Shown: positions 44,112 to 54,319 of the stretch, in pieces | How the letters are laid out: every line of letters begins with the position of its first letter | How positions within the stretch are numbered: the first letter of the stretch is position 1 | NCBI RefSeq assembly: GCF_008764245.1 | Contig: NZ_VTQV01000015.1 | Span: 1-64,000 of the forward strand | Source: Bacillus subtilis | GTDB taxonomy: Bacteria; Bacillota; Bacilli; Bacillales; Bacillaceae_C | Direction: 5' to 3' | Length of the DNA: 64,000 bases | Notes under the pieces: generated by a model | What the model was told of the DNA's origin: nothing | The model's input: the letters and a program-made list of their open reading frames with translations, nothing else | Database searches by the model: none | Translations under genes and position numbers: made by a program

Positions 44112-44150
44112 GAAAGAAGGCTTCCATCTTAAACGGAAGCCTTCATCAAG
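44112..44150. terminator. Bidirectional terminator between ysxC and ysxD
   Basis: GAAGGCTTCC (44116-44125) pairs perfectly with GGAAGCCTTC (44135-44144). It lies between convergent genes and could end both transcripts. Confidence 0.8.
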
Positions 44151-44158
44151 TTGTTTTC

Positions 44159-44650
44159 TTATTTTCTTTTATGGAAAAATAAAAAATATAAACCAAAAAC
44201 CATTAAAAGATAAGGCCATGCTTGATCCATCCAGGCAATACTGTGTCCATTATTTAACATCCATTCTTTTAACTTGTCAATAAACAATAAGAAAAGAGAA
44301 ATGGCGAGAAACAGAATGCCTTGGAATAAACCATTGCCAGTTTTCACGTAGGTAAGCAATAATCCGATGGAAATGAGTAGTAAAAAGATGCCGGAAATAT
44401 CGATTGTTGTGTCCAATTGCTGAGCAATATGAAAATGAATACCCATTCCGGTTAACAGGACTCCGGGAAATATGAATGGGTAATCTTTTCCAGCATAGCC
44501 ATTTATAAGAAAGGCAATTCCGACAATCACGAATAGAGTAGGCCAAGAGTAAAAACCGTGAAATAGGGAAAAATGATAATACTGTAAAAGAAAATAAATA
44601 CCAAATCCAAATAGGATCATTCCTGAAAGTAGATAAGGTGGCTTTTTCAT
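44159..44650 (-). CDS. ysxD: Membrane protein, YsxD-like (LiaF-like transmembrane region)
   Basis: 163 residues, about five hydrophobic segments, basic start MKKPP and basic tail FFHKRK. The arrangement of short helices with GMILFGFGIYF and PGVLLTGMGIHF recalls the LiaI/LiaF-like transmembrane region. B. subtilis has ysxD (165 residues) at the same position between ysxC and hemA, so I assign it by synteny and length. Function unknown; it is on the minus strand, convergent with ysxC. Confidence 0.72.
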   Translation of the reverse strand: MKKPPYLLSGMILFGFGIYFLLQYYHFSLFHGFYSWPTLFVIVGIAFLINGYAGKDYPFIFPGVLLTGMGIHFHIAQQLDTTIDISGIFLLLISIGLLLTYVKTGNGLFQGILFLAISLFLLFIDKLKEWMLNNGHSIAWMDQAWPYLLMVFGLYFLFFHKRK

Positions 44651-44757
44651 AAAAAATCCTCAACTTCCTTAACGGGTGTTCAAAAAGCGATTTAGAACCC
44701 ACATTAAAAATGATTACTCTAAATATAGCACATGTTTCAATATGTGTTCACATCTTT

Positions 44758-44788
44758 TTAGAATTCTTCTAATTAAGCATGTTATAAT
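44758..44788 (+). promoter_or_regulatory. hemA promoter with PerR-box-like operator
   Basis: TTAGAATTCTTCTAA (44758-44772) is a 7-1-7 inverted repeat with one mismatch and resembles the PerR box TTATAATNATTATAA at 11 of 14 defined positions. TATAAT (44783-44788) is a likely -10. In B. subtilis hemAXCDBL is repressed by PerR. Confidence 0.55.
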
Positions 44789-44836
44789 AAAGAGAACGAT
44801 CTTTGATGGACTTAAACTGGAGGTGCCATTTAACAA

Positions 44837-46186
44837 ATGCATATCATTGTTGTAGGCCTTAATCATAAAACAGCTCCAGTGGAAATAAGGGAACGTTTAG
44901 CGTTCTCCGAATCTGAGCTGCCTTTAGCGATGGCATCCTTAAAGCAACAAAAAAGTATTCTTGAGAATGTCATTGTTTCTACTTGTAATCGAACAGAAAT
45001 CTATGCGGTTGTTGACCAGATCCATACAGGTCGATATTATATAAAATCCTTTTTAGCGAATTGGTTTCATATGGATCTCGATGTGTTTGGAGATTATTTA
45101 TACATTCATGAAAAAGATTTGGCTGTGGAGCATCTATTCAAGGTAATCTGTGGTTTAAATTCCATGGTCATTGGTGAGACGCAAATATTAGGACAAATTC
45201 GTAATAGCTTTTTAAATGCTCAGGAAAATAAAACAACAGGGACTGTTTTCAATCATCTAATGAAACAGGCGATTGCCCTTGCGAAGAAAGCTCATTCAGA
45301 AACCGATATCGGAGCAAATGCTGTTTCTGTCAGTTACGCTGCAGTTGAATTAGCCAAGAAAATCTTTGGGGATTTACAAAATAAGCATGTCTTGGTCATT
45401 GGTGCAGGGAAAATGGGAGAGTTGGCCATTAAAAATCTTTATTCCAATGGTGCCAAGCAAGTGACGGTCATAAACCGTACTTTTGAAAAATCCCAGCAGC
45501 TTGCTCAAAAATTTGCTGGTCAAGCTAAGTCACTAAATGAATTACAATGTGCTGTAATGGAGGCGGACATTGTGATTAGTTCAACAGGTGCTAATGGCTA
45601 TATCATCAAAAAAGACATGCTCGTAGAAATGGAAAAAATGAGAAAAGGCAGACCGCTATTCTTACTAGATATTGCGGTTCCGCGTGATTTAGATCCTGAG
45701 ATTGCGGAACTCGAAAATGCGTTTTTATATGATATCGATGACCTAGAAGGAATTGTAGAAGCCAATCTAGAAGAACGTAGATTAGCAGCAGAAAAAATTT
45801 ATATCATGATAAATGAAGAATTAAATGATTTTAATGTATGGCTTCATACTCTTGGAGTGGTACCCGTGATTACCTCATTAAGGGAAAAAGCCCTTGCGAT
45901 CCAGGCGGAGACGATGAATAGCATTGAACGAAAAATGCCTAATTTATCTGAAAGAGAAAGAAAAGTGTTAAATAAACATACAAAAAGTATCATCAATCAG
46001 TTATTGAAAGATCCTATTTTGCAAATTAAAGAAATGGCTGGTGAGCCACAGGCAGCAGAGAAAATAGCCCTATTTCAGCAAATCTTTCAATTGGAAACAG
46101 CGGAAGATGAATATACAAAAGAAACAACGGTTAAACCATTAACAAAAGAAGCAGCTAATAAAAAAGCTCCCCTTTTTCAATCGTAA
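44837..46186 (+). CDS. hemA: Glutamyl-tRNA reductase
   Basis: 449 residues. The catalytic Cys50 lies in STCNRTEIY; the [16 protein letters not shown] segment and the NADPH-binding turn VIGAGKMGE follow, with a helical dimerisation tail. It reduces glutamyl-tRNA to glutamate-1-semialdehyde, the first committed step of haem synthesis. The ATG at 44837 follows GGAGGTG. It heads hemAXCDBL with a PerR-box-like operator in front. Confidence 0.98.
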   Translation: MHIIVVGLNHKTAPVEIRERLAFSESELPLAMASLKQQKSILENVIVSTCNRTEIYAVVDQIHTGRYYIKSFLANWFHMDLDVFGDYLYIHEKDLAVEHLFKVICGLNSMVIGETQILGQIRNSFLNAQENKTTGTVFNHLMKQAIALAKKAHSETDIGANAVSVSYAAVELAKKIFGDLQNKHVLVIGAGKMGELAIKNLYSNGAKQVTVINRTFEKSQQLAQKFAGQAKSLNELQCAVMEADIVISSTGANGYIIKKDMLVEMEKMRKGRPLFLLDIAVPRDLDPEIAELENAFLYDIDDLEGIVEANLEERRLAAEKIYIMINEELNDFNVWLHTLGVVPVITSLREKALAIQAETMNSIERKMPNLSERERKVLNKHTKSIINQLLKDPILQIKEMAGEPQAAEKIALFQQIFQLETAEDEYTKETTVKPLTKEAANKKAPLFQS

Positions 46187-46198
46187 GAGGGAATGAAG

Positions 46199-47026
46199 AT
46201 GATTTCACTTATGATGGTTAGGTTACCAGAGCTTATTATTGTCCTCTACGCTTTATCGATATTATTTTACTTTATTGATTTTATTGGACAAAATCGGAAG
46301 GCAAGCCAGCTTGCCTTCCGCCTGTTGTCAATTGTTTGGTTATTACAAACAATTTTTTTGTTTTTCTATATGTTCCATACAGGCAGGTTTCCGATTCTTA
46401 CCCTTTTTGAGGGGCTTTATTTTTATTCATGGGTGTTAATTACTTTATCCTTAGCGATTCATAAAATTTCTAAAGTTGATTTCACTATTTTTTTTACAAA
46501 TATTGTTGGCTTTACGATTATGACGATACATGCCTTTGCTCCTGGTCAAATGCCTTCAATGGCTGACCAACTGATCTCAGAGTTACTATTTATTCATGTG
46601 ACAATGGCCATTTTTTCTTATGGGGCGTTTACATTATCCTTTGTGTTTTCGATTCTATATTTATTGCAATACAAACTATTAAAAGAGAAAAAATGGTTCA
46701 AAACACTCTGGCGTTTAGGAGATTTAAAGAAACTAGAACGCATGTCTTATGTTTTGAATGTCATTGCCGTGCCAATCCTACTATTAAGTCTGATCCTAGG
46801 TTTACAATGGGCATTAATAAAGCTTTCCGTGTTTCAATGGTATGATCCAAAGATTATCGGGTCCTTTTTATTGATCATAATCTATGGAATCTGGCTTTTT
46901 TTACGATTAAAAAGAGAATTCAATGGGAAACGTTTAGCCATCTGGAATTGTGCTGCCTTTTTAATTTTGTTAATTAATTTCTTTTTAGTTAGTCGTATAT
47001 CTACTTTTCATATTTGGTATCATTAG
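46199..47026 (+). CDS. hemX: HemX, membrane protein of the hem operon
   Basis: 275 residues with eight hydrophobic segments; the C-terminal half resembles the CcsA/CcmC cytochrome-assembly fold (segment [16 protein letters not shown]). HemX limits HemA abundance in B. subtilis. The preferred start is ATG 46199, seven bases after AAGAGGG; 46193 is possible. It ends inside the hemC leader. Confidence 0.93.
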   Translation: MISLMMVRLPELIIVLYALSILFYFIDFIGQNRKASQLAFRLLSIVWLLQTIFLFFYMFHTGRFPILTLFEGLYFYSWVLITLSLAIHKISKVDFTIFFTNIVGFTIMTIHAFAPGQMPSMADQLISELLFIHVTMAIFSYGAFTLSFVFSILYLLQYKLLKEKKWFKTLWRLGDLKKLERMSYVLNVIAVPILLLSLILGLQWALIKLSVFQWYDPKIIGSFLLIIIYGIWLFLRLKREFNGKRLAIWNCAAFLILLINFFLVSRISTFHIWYH

Positions 47027-47049
47027 GTAAGTTTAAGGAGGAAATACTG

Positions 47050-47988
47050 TTGAGAAAAATTGTCATTGGGTCGAGAAGAAGTAATCTAGCCCTTAAACAA
47101 ACAAATTGGGTGCGAGAGCAATTAGAAAAGATAGGAGGCCCCTTTGAATTTGAAATTAAGGAAATAATGACAAAGGGAGATCGGATCTTAGATGTCACTC
47201 TTTCAAAAGTTGGTGGAAAAGGCTTGTTTGTGAAAGAAATAGAGCAGGCACTTCTGGATGGAGAAATTGATATGGCTGTGCATAGTATGAAGGATGTTCC
47301 AGCCGTCCTTCCAGGTGGATTGACGATCGGTAGTATTCCGGAACGAGAAGATTTTCGAGATGTCTTCATTTCCAATCAACATATTGGCTTAAAGGATTTG
47401 CCGTCTGGCGCTATCATTGGTACTAGTAGCCTGAGGAGAAGTGCACAAATTTTAGCGATTCGTCCTGATCTGGAAATTAAGTGGATAAGAGGGAATATTG
47501 AAACACGTTTATCAAAGTTAAAAACGGGTGATTATGATGCGATTATCCTAGCTGCAGCGGGATTAAAACGTATGGATTGGGATGAAGACCTTATTACAGA
47601 ATATCTTGAACCCGAAACTTGTTTGCCTGCCATTGGACAGGGTGCATTAGGAATCGAGTGTCGAGAAAGTGACGTAGAATTGCTTGATCTTTTAAGTGAG
47701 CTGACATGTGAAACAACGGCACAAACCGTGGAAGCGGAGAGAGCTTTTCTTCATAAAATGGAGGGAAGTTGCCAAGTTCCCATTGCTGGTTTAGCAAAGT
47801 TATTGGATGAAAATCAAGTTCAATTAACGGCACTAGTGGCCTCGCCAGATGGGAAAAAGATTTATAAAGAAACCCTTAAAGGTAAGGAGCCAAAATTAGT
47901 TGGAGAACAAGCGGCTTCTCTTTTAAGTGAACAAGGGGCGAAAGAATTAATTGACCAAGTAAGGGAAGATTTGGCCAATGAATCTTAG
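47050..47988 (+). CDS. hemC: Porphobilinogen deaminase (hydroxymethylbilane synthase)
   Basis: 312 residues. [30 protein letters not shown] and the cofactor-attaching Cys241 in GSCQVPIAG are conserved. It joins four porphobilinogens into hydroxymethylbilane using a dipyrromethane cofactor. The start is TTG 47050 behind AAGGAGG (GGAGG with nine bases); an upstream in-frame TTG at 47014 lacks a site. hemD begins before its stop. Confidence 0.97.
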   Translation: MRKIVIGSRRSNLALKQTNWVREQLEKIGGPFEFEIKEIMTKGDRILDVTLSKVGGKGLFVKEIEQALLDGEIDMAVHSMKDVPAVLPGGLTIGSIPEREDFRDVFISNQHIGLKDLPSGAIIGTSSLRRSAQILAIRPDLEIKWIRGNIETRLSKLKTGDYDAIILAAAGLKRMDWDEDLITEYLEPETCLPAIGQGALGIECRESDVELLDLLSELTCETTAQTVEAERAFLHKMEGSCQVPIAGLAKLLDENQVQLTALVASPDGKKIYKETLKGKEPKLVGEQAASLLSEQGAKELIDQVREDLANES

Positions 47989-48793
47989 GCAAAAGCCCTT
48001 AAAAGGACAACATGTTTTAATTACTAGGGGTGGAGAGCAAGGAGCAAAGTTTTGTATGGATGTGGCATCAGCTGGGGGAATTCCTCATATGATCCCTCTT
48101 ATTGATTTTCGCAAGTTTACTGACCCTAATCAAACTTATTATCTTCACCATCTTAGCGAATATGACTGGATCATTTTTACAAGTAAAAATGGTGTGTATT
48201 ATTTTTTTGAACAGGTGAAAAATCATTTGGATGACATTCGCATCCTAGGTCAATCCATTCAATTTGCTGTTGTTGGAGAAAAGACAAAAGAGGCTTTGGA
48301 TCGCTATCATATCAATTCGTGTTTTATGCCACATATTTTTACAGCAGAGGATTTCGTTCAAGAGTTCTTTCAAACTGGTTATTCAGCAAAAAAAGTATTG
48401 ATTCCCAAGGGGAATTTGGCAAAACAAACGATAGCGGAAGGATTTCGAAGTAGGGGGATTCCTGCGGATGAATGGATCATATATGAAACATTCTATCCTG
48501 CTGTACAGAGTGACCAATTACAGAAATTATTAAAAGAGGATATTTTGGATGTCGCTACTTTTACCAGTCCTTCTACTTTTAATCATTTTATGAAAATAGT
48601 GAAACCACCATTAACCCAGCACATACGCCGATTGACTTTCGCTGCCATTGGGACTGTGACAAAAAGAGTAATAGAAAATGAAGGGTATCACGTTCAGATT
48701 TGTCCGGAAAAATTTACAATGGATGATTTGTTTCAGGAAATATCCGATTATTATCAAGAAGGGGAGGAAAGGAAAGATGGACATGAACTTTGA
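47978..48793 (+). CDS. hemD: Uroporphyrinogen-III synthase
   Basis: 271 residues of the two-domain HemD fold, which is poorly conserved; visible marks are [20 protein letters not shown] and a late [11 protein letters not shown]. It closes and inverts ring D of hydroxymethylbilane. The start overlaps hemC by 11 bases and the end overlaps hemB, indicating tight coupling. Confidence 0.93.
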   Translation: MNLRQKPLKGQHVLITRGGEQGAKFCMDVASAGGIPHMIPLIDFRKFTDPNQTYYLHHLSEYDWIIFTSKNGVYYFFEQVKNHLDDIRILGQSIQFAVVGEKTKEALDRYHINSCFMPHIFTAEDFVQEFFQTGYSAKKVLIPKGNLAKQTIAEGFRSRGIPADEWIIYETFYPAVQSDQLQKLLKEDILDVATFTSPSTFNHFMKIVKPPLTQHIRRLTFAAIGTVTKRVIENEGYHVQICPEKFTMDDLFQEISDYYQEGEERKDGHEL

Positions 48794-49754
48794 TCGTCAT
48801 AGACGTTTGCGGAGTTCCGCAAATATGAGGGCGTTAGTTCGCGAAACTCATTTAAGAGCGGAGGATTTTATTTACCCTTTGTTTATTGTTGAAGGGAAAC
48901 AGCAAAAACAGGAAATTTCCTCCATGCCCGGGATCTATCAAATCTCACTAGATTTAATGAAGCAGGAGCTTGATGAAATTGTCCAACTTGGTATTAAGGC
49001 TGTGATCTTGTTTGGGGTTCCAGAAGAAAAAGATGAATGTGGAACTGGGGCTTACCATGATCACGGAATTGTTCAAGAAGCAACTCGTGAAGTGAAGAAA
49101 CATTATCCAGAACTACTCGTTGTCGCAGATACTTGTCTTTGTGAGTATACGGATCATGGTCATTGTGGGGTAGTGAAGGATGGGGAAGTCCTCAATGATG
49201 AAAGTTTGCAGCTTTTAGTCAAAACCTCCGTTAGCCAAGCACAAGCAGGAGCCGATATTATTGCTCCATCTAATATGATGGACGGCTTTGTGACCGCCAT
49301 TCGCCGTGGCTTGGATGAGGCTGGCTTTAAAGAAATTCCGATTATGTCCTATGCAGTGAAATACTCTTCTGCTTTTTATGGACCATTCCGGGAAGCAGCC
49401 AATAGTGCGCCACAGTTTGGGGATCGAAAAACCTACCAAATGGATCCGGCTAACCGCTTGGAAGCATTAAGAGAAGCACATTCGGACATTGAAGAAGGAG
49501 CTGATTTCCTTATTATAAAACCAGCCCTTTCCTATATGGATATTATTCGCGATGTAAAAAATGAATGTCACTTACCAATCGTCGCTTACAATGTGAGTGG
49601 GGAGTATTCCATGGTAAAGGCTGCGGCTGCCAATGGCTGGATCGATGAAAAGGCAATCGTGCTAGAATCCTTAACAAGTATGAAAAGAGCAGGAGCCGAT
49701 TTAATTATATCCTACTTTGCTAAAGACGTAGCGAAGTGGTTACAGGAAGGCTAA
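48777..49754 (+). CDS. hemB: Delta-aminolevulinic acid dehydratase
   Basis: 325 residues. The zinc-binding region [16 protein letters not shown], the active-site lysines in [18 protein letters not shown] and in [10 protein letters not shown]-type sequence, and VAYNVSGEY are conserved. It condenses two ALA to porphobilinogen. I place the start at ATG 48777, behind GGGGAGG; the frame from 48678 would lie inside hemD. Confidence 0.97.
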   Translation: MDMNFDRHRRLRSSANMRALVRETHLRAEDFIYPLFIVEGKQQKQEISSMPGIYQISLDLMKQELDEIVQLGIKAVILFGVPEEKDECGTGAYHDHGIVQEATREVKKHYPELLVVADTCLCEYTDHGHCGVVKDGEVLNDESLQLLVKTSVSQAQAGADIIAPSNMMDGFVTAIRRGLDEAGFKEIPIMSYAVKYSSAFYGPFREAANSAPQFGDRKTYQMDPANRLEALREAHSDIEEGADFLIIKPALSYMDIIRDVKNECHLPIVAYNVSGEYSMVKAAAANGWIDEKAIVLESLTSMKRAGADLIISYFAKDVAKWLQEG

Positions 49755-49800
49755 CATCGAACAAAAATGGAAAATAGATCATAATGGAGGTATAAATGAC

Positions 49801-51090
49801 ATGCGTTCTTATGAAAATTCCCGGAAGGCTTATGAAAAAGCTGTACATTTAATGCCTGGTGGTGTCAATAGTCCGGTACGGGCATTTAAATCCGTTGATA
49901 TGGATCCAATTTTTATGGAAAGAGGAAAAGGATCTCATATTTATGACATTGATGGCAATGAATATATTGATTATGTGCTCTCATGGGGACCACTCATCCT
50001 TGGACATACGAATGAGCAAGTTGTAGAAGCTTTGAAAAAAACAGCGGAAAATGGTACAAGCTTTGGTGCACCAACCATCATGGAAAATAAATTGGCAGAG
50101 CTAGTCATCGAAAGAGTCCCTTCCATTGAAATGATTCGAATGGTTTCCTCGGGTACAGAGGCGACGATGAGTGCCCTTCGAGTAGCACGGGGATATACAG
50201 GTCGTAATAAAATATTGAAGTTTGAAGGTTGTTATCATGGTCATGGTGATTCCCTGTTAATTAAAGCCGGATCAGGGGTAGCTACTCTTGGCTTGCCTGA
50301 TAGTCCAGGTGTTCCTGAGGGAATCGCTAAAAATACGATTACGGTCGCTTATAATGATCTTGAAGGAGCTAAAGCAGCTTTTGAACAATTTGGAGAAGAT
50401 ATAGCAGGTGTCATTGTGGAACCTGTGGCTGGCAATATGGGCGTGGTCCCACCTAAACCAGGCTTTTTACAAGGGCTTCGCGAGTTGACAACAGAATATG
50501 GATCTCTCCTCATATTTGATGAAGTGATGACTGGGTTCCGAGTGGGCTATAACTGTGCCCAAGGGTACTTCGGTATTCTACCTGATTTAACTTGTTTAGG
50601 TAAGGTAATCGGCGGAGGGCTTCCTGTAGGAGCTTTTGGCGGGAAAGCGGAGATTATGGAAAAAGTCGCTCCGAGTGGTCCGATTTATCAAGCCGGAACT
50701 TTGTCTGGAAATCCGCTTGCCATGACTGCCGGGTATGAAACACTCATTCAATTAACACCTGATTCCTATAAGGAGTTTATCCGAAAAGGAGATCTTTTAG
50801 AAGAAGGATTAAAAGCAGCCGCAGAAAAACATCATATCCCTCATACGATTAATCGGGCTGGCTCGATGATTGGTCTCTTCTTTACGAATGAGGATGTATA
50901 TAATTTTGAAAAAGCGAAAACGTCCGATCTGCAATTATTTGCGGCCTATTATAAAGAAATGGCGAATCAAGGTGTCTTTTTGCCACCATCTCAATTTGAA
51001 GGAATCTTTCTTTCTACAGCCCATACAGATGCGGATATTGAAAAAACAATACAAGCCGCTGAACGGGCATTTGCAAACTTAATAAGCTAA
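49801..51090 (+). CDS. hemL: Glutamate-1-semialdehyde 2,1-aminomutase
   Basis: 429 residues. [38 protein letters not shown], and the PLP-binding Lys268 in [16 protein letters not shown] are present. It makes ALA from glutamate-1-semialdehyde. TGGAGG precedes the ATG. It is the last gene of the hem operon and is followed by a strong terminator. Confidence 0.98.
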   Translation: MRSYENSRKAYEKAVHLMPGGVNSPVRAFKSVDMDPIFMERGKGSHIYDIDGNEYIDYVLSWGPLILGHTNEQVVEALKKTAENGTSFGAPTIMENKLAELVIERVPSIEMIRMVSSGTEATMSALRVARGYTGRNKILKFEGCYHGHGDSLLIKAGSGVATLGLPDSPGVPEGIAKNTITVAYNDLEGAKAAFEQFGEDIAGVIVEPVAGNMGVVPPKPGFLQGLRELTTEYGSLLIFDEVMTGFRVGYNCAQGYFGILPDLTCLGKVIGGGLPVGAFGGKAEIMEKVAPSGPIYQAGTLSGNPLAMTAGYETLIQLTPDSYKEFIRKGDLLEEGLKAAAEKHHIPHTINRAGSMIGLFFTNEDVYNFEKAKTSDLQLFAAYYKEMANQGVFLPPSQFEGIFLSTAHTDADIEKTIQAAERAFANLIS

Positions 51091-51128
51091 AGAAAAAGAA
51101 TGGCATGATGCCATTCTTTTTCTTTTTT
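51091..51128 (+). terminator. Terminator of the hem operon
   Basis: AAAAAGAATGGCAT (51093-51106) and ATGCCATTCTTTTT (51108-51121), followed by C and T6, form a near-perfect stem ending in T residues. Confidence 0.93.
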
Positions 51129-51199
51129 CATAAAAACCTGGGGAGGGTCATAGAGTATAGGGAGAAATATTTTTCATTGGAACGAAAGGAGGAATGAAT

Positions 51200-52576
51200 T
51201 TGCCTGATCGCCAACAAACATCGCTTAAATTTCCACTGGAGGAAACAGTGTGGTTTGAAAAAGGACATGAAGTTGAGGATCTCTTATCCATTTCATTGGA
51301 TCCTAATATTAACATAATGGATGAAGAGGAATTCGTCGTATTAAAAGGGACCCTTGAACTAAGTGGAGAGTATAATCATTCTCCTGGAAATGATACGGTG
51401 ACGGAAGTTCCAGAGAGCAATAGGCATTATATACAGAATGTAGAAATCAGAAATGATAAAATTGGCGAATTTTCTCATCGCTTTCCTGTTGATATCACGA
51501 TCCCCAAGAAAAGGATTGCCGATATCGGAGAGTTGGAAATTGAGATCTACTCATTCGATTATGCATTACCAGAAAATAATAGACTTCAAGTACTTGCAGA
51601 TATTTATATTAACGGCATATATGAGGATAAAGAAGAAGTCATCCTAGATGGTGCTTCATTACAAGAAGCCAATGAATCAATTGAATCGTTATCGGGGGAA
51701 CAAGACAGACAAGAGTTGAACCAGGTGGAACCGGACACAACTTTTGCAGAGGAAGAAAGTGATCAGAATGAAGAAAAGGAAGAAGTCGCGATTGAATTCT
51801 TCCAAGCACAAACAGATGCAGATCGTTTGAATTCTGCTTCAGAAAATGAAAAGGACTTGTATGAATCGTTTGAGGTAGAGGCAAGAATATTACCTGAACT
51901 CGAGGAAAAGAATGATGAGAAGGAGGAGGAGCTCTCACCATTCCAACATCATCTGCCAAATCTGATCGATAATAAAGAAGAAGCGACTGATCCAAAGCAA
52001 GTAATAGAAGTGAAAGCAGAGGGAGAGGACTTGGAAAGTTTGGAGCCAAGTGGCTTGACTGAAACAGATGCAAGAGCGGAACTGGAAACGACTGAAGATC
52101 AACAGGAAGAGCAAGAGGAAGAGCAGGGGAGGGAGGAGGAAAAGTCCCCTTCTACCTTGATTCAACAAGCACCAAAGCTAACACTGGATACGATTAAAGA
52201 GGAGAGTAGCGTGCGGGAGGAAGAATCGAGGGATCCAGAATCATCGTCTATTTATTTTCACGAGTCTTCATCCCATGAGGCCGAATCAAGTAGCCTGATA
52301 GAATCCAAGGAAGAAAAGAACGATAAGAAGAAAAAGAAAGATAAATACCAATCGATTTCATTTGCTGATTTTTTTGCTAGAAAAGAGGAAGAATCCGTTA
52401 GTAAAATGAGAGTTCGATTGGTACAGCAGGGTGATTCCATTGAAAACTTGGCAGACCGGTATAATGTCACTACACAACAATTATTGAGAGCCAATCAGTT
52501 AGGTGAAAGTGATGAAGTATATGAGGGGCAGGTATTGTATATTCCTACTAAAATTCATCCATTAAAAAGGAAGTAG
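51200..52576 (+). CDS. spoVID: Stage VI sporulation protein D (spore coat morphogen)
   Basis: 458 residues. The N-terminal domain begins SLKFPLEETVWFEKG and LLSISLDP, as in SpoVID; a long acidic, glutamate-rich linker (about 150-395) follows, and the C-terminus has a LysM domain (about 410-455; VQQGDSIENLADRYNVT, LYIPTK). SpoVID directs encasement of the spore by the coat in the mother cell. The TTG at 51200 lies seven bases after AAAGGAGG; ATG 51194 is too close to it. Followed by ysxE as in B. subtilis. Confidence 0.95.
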   Translation: MPDRQQTSLKFPLEETVWFEKGHEVEDLLSISLDPNINIMDEEEFVVLKGTLELSGEYNHSPGNDTVTEVPESNRHYIQNVEIRNDKIGEFSHRFPVDITIPKKRIADIGELEIEIYSFDYALPENNRLQVLADIYINGIYEDKEEVILDGASLQEANESIESLSGEQDRQELNQVEPDTTFAEEESDQNEEKEEVAIEFFQAQTDADRLNSASENEKDLYESFEVEARILPELEEKNDEKEEELSPFQHHLPNLIDNKEEATDPKQVIEVKAEGEDLESLEPSGLTETDARAELETTEDQQEEQEEEQGREEEKSPSTLIQQAPKLTLDTIKEESSVREEESRDPESSSIYFHESSSHEAESSSLIESKEEKNDKKKKKDKYQSISFADFFARKEEESVSKMRVRLVQQGDSIENLADRYNVTTQQLLRANQLGESDEVYEGQVLYIPTKIHPLKRK

Positions 52577-52605
52577 GGGATGACATATGTCGTCCTCCCT
52601 TTTTC
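52575..52605 (+). terminator. Terminator of spoVID
   Basis: GGGGATGACA and TGTCGTCCTCC fold around TATG, followed by a T5 tract. Confidence 0.6.
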
Positions 52606-52910
52606 TTATAGAGGATGTTCAAAAAGTCCGGTAAAAATGACACTGCGAATTTCTTCGTTGGCTTGTTTCTGCGCTCCTTGGAAAAGAAAACCACTTTTCC
52701 GGCGTGCGATGCGGATTCGGGGAAGCTTTCCTTGTGCTCGAAACTGCGCCGCCTCGAACTTTCGACGCACAGGATGTGCTAGTGTCGGCGTTAGCGATTG
52801 ACGTCAGCGTTTAGCCGACGGGTCCTTTTTATCCTCCTTTTTGAACATGGACCTATAATTTAAAATGGCAGAGTTTTACCTCAGTTTATGCAAGCTGAAC
52901 GGGTGATGAT
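52577..52910. other. Intergenic region spoVID-ysxE with repeat
   Basis: It consists of the spoVID terminator and the 230-bp repeat at 52617-52846. A 73-codon plus frame (52580-52801) lies within the repeat and is not called. Confidence 0.6.
52617..52846. repeat. Dispersed repeat with GTTCAAAAAG inverted ends
   Basis: GTTCAAAAAG (52617-52626) and CTTTTTGAAC (52837-52846) are perfect inverted ends of a 230-bp GC-richer non-coding unit. Its middle (GCTCCTTGGAAAAGAAAACC, CGATGCGGATTCGGGGAAG, GCGTTTAGCCGACGGGTCC) has no coding frame of sense. Similar end sequences occur alone near 1450-1467, 29717-29733 and 44678-44690. Confidence 0.7.
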
Positions 52911-53945
52911 ATGGATAATAAATCTTCAAAGAAAATAAAAGACTTAGTAGAGTTGTATGGATTAAAATTAAGATTTGCGGAAAAGCAGGGAAAGGTTTTT
53001 AAAGTATATACAGATAAAGGAGAATTTGCTTTAAAACGAATGGTTGCCAAACAAGGCTTAGATTTCTTAAACTATATTCAACAATTATATCAACAAGGTT
53101 ATAACCGGATTGTGCCCATTTATCCAACATTGGATGGCCGCTATGCTATTTTACAAGGAAATTCTCTTTATTACTTAATGCCCTGGTTAGACAATAAAGA
53201 AAGAGAAACACATGTGCAAAAGTATCTGGATCTCTTTCGTGAATTGGCACGCCTTCATACGGTAACCGTGCGTGAGGTCGCCGTTAGCACAGAAGAGCGA
53301 GAAGAGCATTTTGAACGAATGGCTACGCGGTGGGAAATAGAACAAGATGTATTAGAAAAATTCATCGAGCAAAGTGAAAGACAAACGTATATGTCGCCGT
53401 TTCAATTGTTATTCTGCACCATTTACAGTGAAATTTCGGGTGGGCAACGTTATGCCATTAATAAGCTAAAAGAGTGGCATGAGTCTACATCTGAGGAAAC
53501 AAAAGCTAGAAGTGTCGTTATTCACGGGAAATTATCAAATGAACATTTTCTTTATGACCAAAATGGAATTGGTTATTTTACTAATTTTGAAAGAACGGGA
53601 ATTGCTTCACCTATTCATGATTTACTGCCTTTCTTGGACCGTGCATTCCAAACACGACCTCAGGCATTCGACCATGGGATCGAGTGGTTAGATGCTTATT
53701 TCCGCTATTTTCCCTTTACTGATGATGAAATGCTATTATTTTTAAGTTATTTAGCTTATCCAAGCTCCATTTTTTCCATCATTGAACAGTACTTTGCAAG
53801 TGAAAAGGAAAACAATGAAATCAAGCTTGTTCAACAATTACAGAGACAGTATTGGCGAATGAAAAACACAGAGTATGTGGTTATGAAATTGGAAGAAAGA
53901 GAACAGCTTAAGAAAGACCAGGATACTCAAGCCCCTTCCGAGTAA
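52911..53945 (+). CDS. ysxE: Spore coat protein YsxE (CotS family)
   Basis: 344 residues of the CotS/YsxE kinase-like fold: GEFALKRM (lysine of the N-lobe), YYLMPWLDNKE, VVIHGKLSNEHFLYD and GIGYFTNFERTGIASPIHDLLPFL resemble choline-kinase-type motifs, though the catalytic triad is degenerate. It is a SpoVID-dependent coat protein in B. subtilis. The ATG at 52911 is preceded by GGGTGAT. In B. subtilis valS follows directly; here two accessory genes intervene. Confidence 0.9.
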   Translation: MDNKSSKKIKDLVELYGLKLRFAEKQGKVFKVYTDKGEFALKRMVAKQGLDFLNYIQQLYQQGYNRIVPIYPTLDGRYAILQGNSLYYLMPWLDNKERETHVQKYLDLFRELARLHTVTVREVAVSTEEREEHFERMATRWEIEQDVLEKFIEQSERQTYMSPFQLLFCTIYSEISGGQRYAINKLKEWHESTSEETKARSVVIHGKLSNEHFLYDQNGIGYFTNFERTGIASPIHDLLPFLDRAFQTRPQAFDHGIEWLDAYFRYFPFTDDEMLLFLSYLAYPSSIFSIIEQYFASEKENNEIKLVQQLQRQYWRMKNTEYVVMKLEEREQLKKDQDTQAPSE

Positions 53946-53961
53946 ATGAAGGAAGGGGATT

Positions 53962-54153
53962 TTAAATCCATTCAAAATGTAAGCTAAATGCTAATGCAAT
54001 CAAGATAATGAATAGAAACACATCTAGAATGGTTGGGAAAATGAGCGTTCGAATGCCTTGAAAAATACAGATTGGTACAACGAGTTGCCGACATACCGCT
54101 TTAAAATTTCTCATTGAATTTTGAAAAGCATACGTATTAAATCTTCTTTTCAT
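53962..54153 (-). CDS. Small membrane protein, 63 aa, unknown function
   Basis: 63 residues beginning MKRRFNTYAFQNS, with a central VCRQLVVPICIFQGIRTL segment and a C-terminal helix (about 43-61) ending FEWI. AGAAGGTG lies six bases upstream on the minus strand, supporting translation. I do not know a named family. It faces ysxE tail-to-tail and may be a small sporulation-associated membrane protein, but this is inference from its position. Confidence 0.6.
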   Translation of the reverse strand: MKRRFNTYAFQNSMRNFKAVCRQLVVPICIFQGIRTLIFPTILDVFLFIILIALAFSLHFEWI

Positions 54154-54319
54154 TTTTTCACCTTCTGTCGTACGTATTTATCCTAAATTATGTTAAGTTG
54201 TATTATTCCGTGCCTATATCCATCCCTACAAACGATCTTTCTCTCCATTTTAAATTTTTGTAATCCTCACAGTCCACATAGCATAAATTATTCCTAATTG
54301 ATCAAGAAGGGGCGATGGT

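Noticed and set aside
52580-52801. 73-codon plus frame after spoVID
   Set aside because: It lies in the GTTCAAAAAG-ended repeat and begins in the spoVID terminator; composition is that of non-coding repeat DNA.
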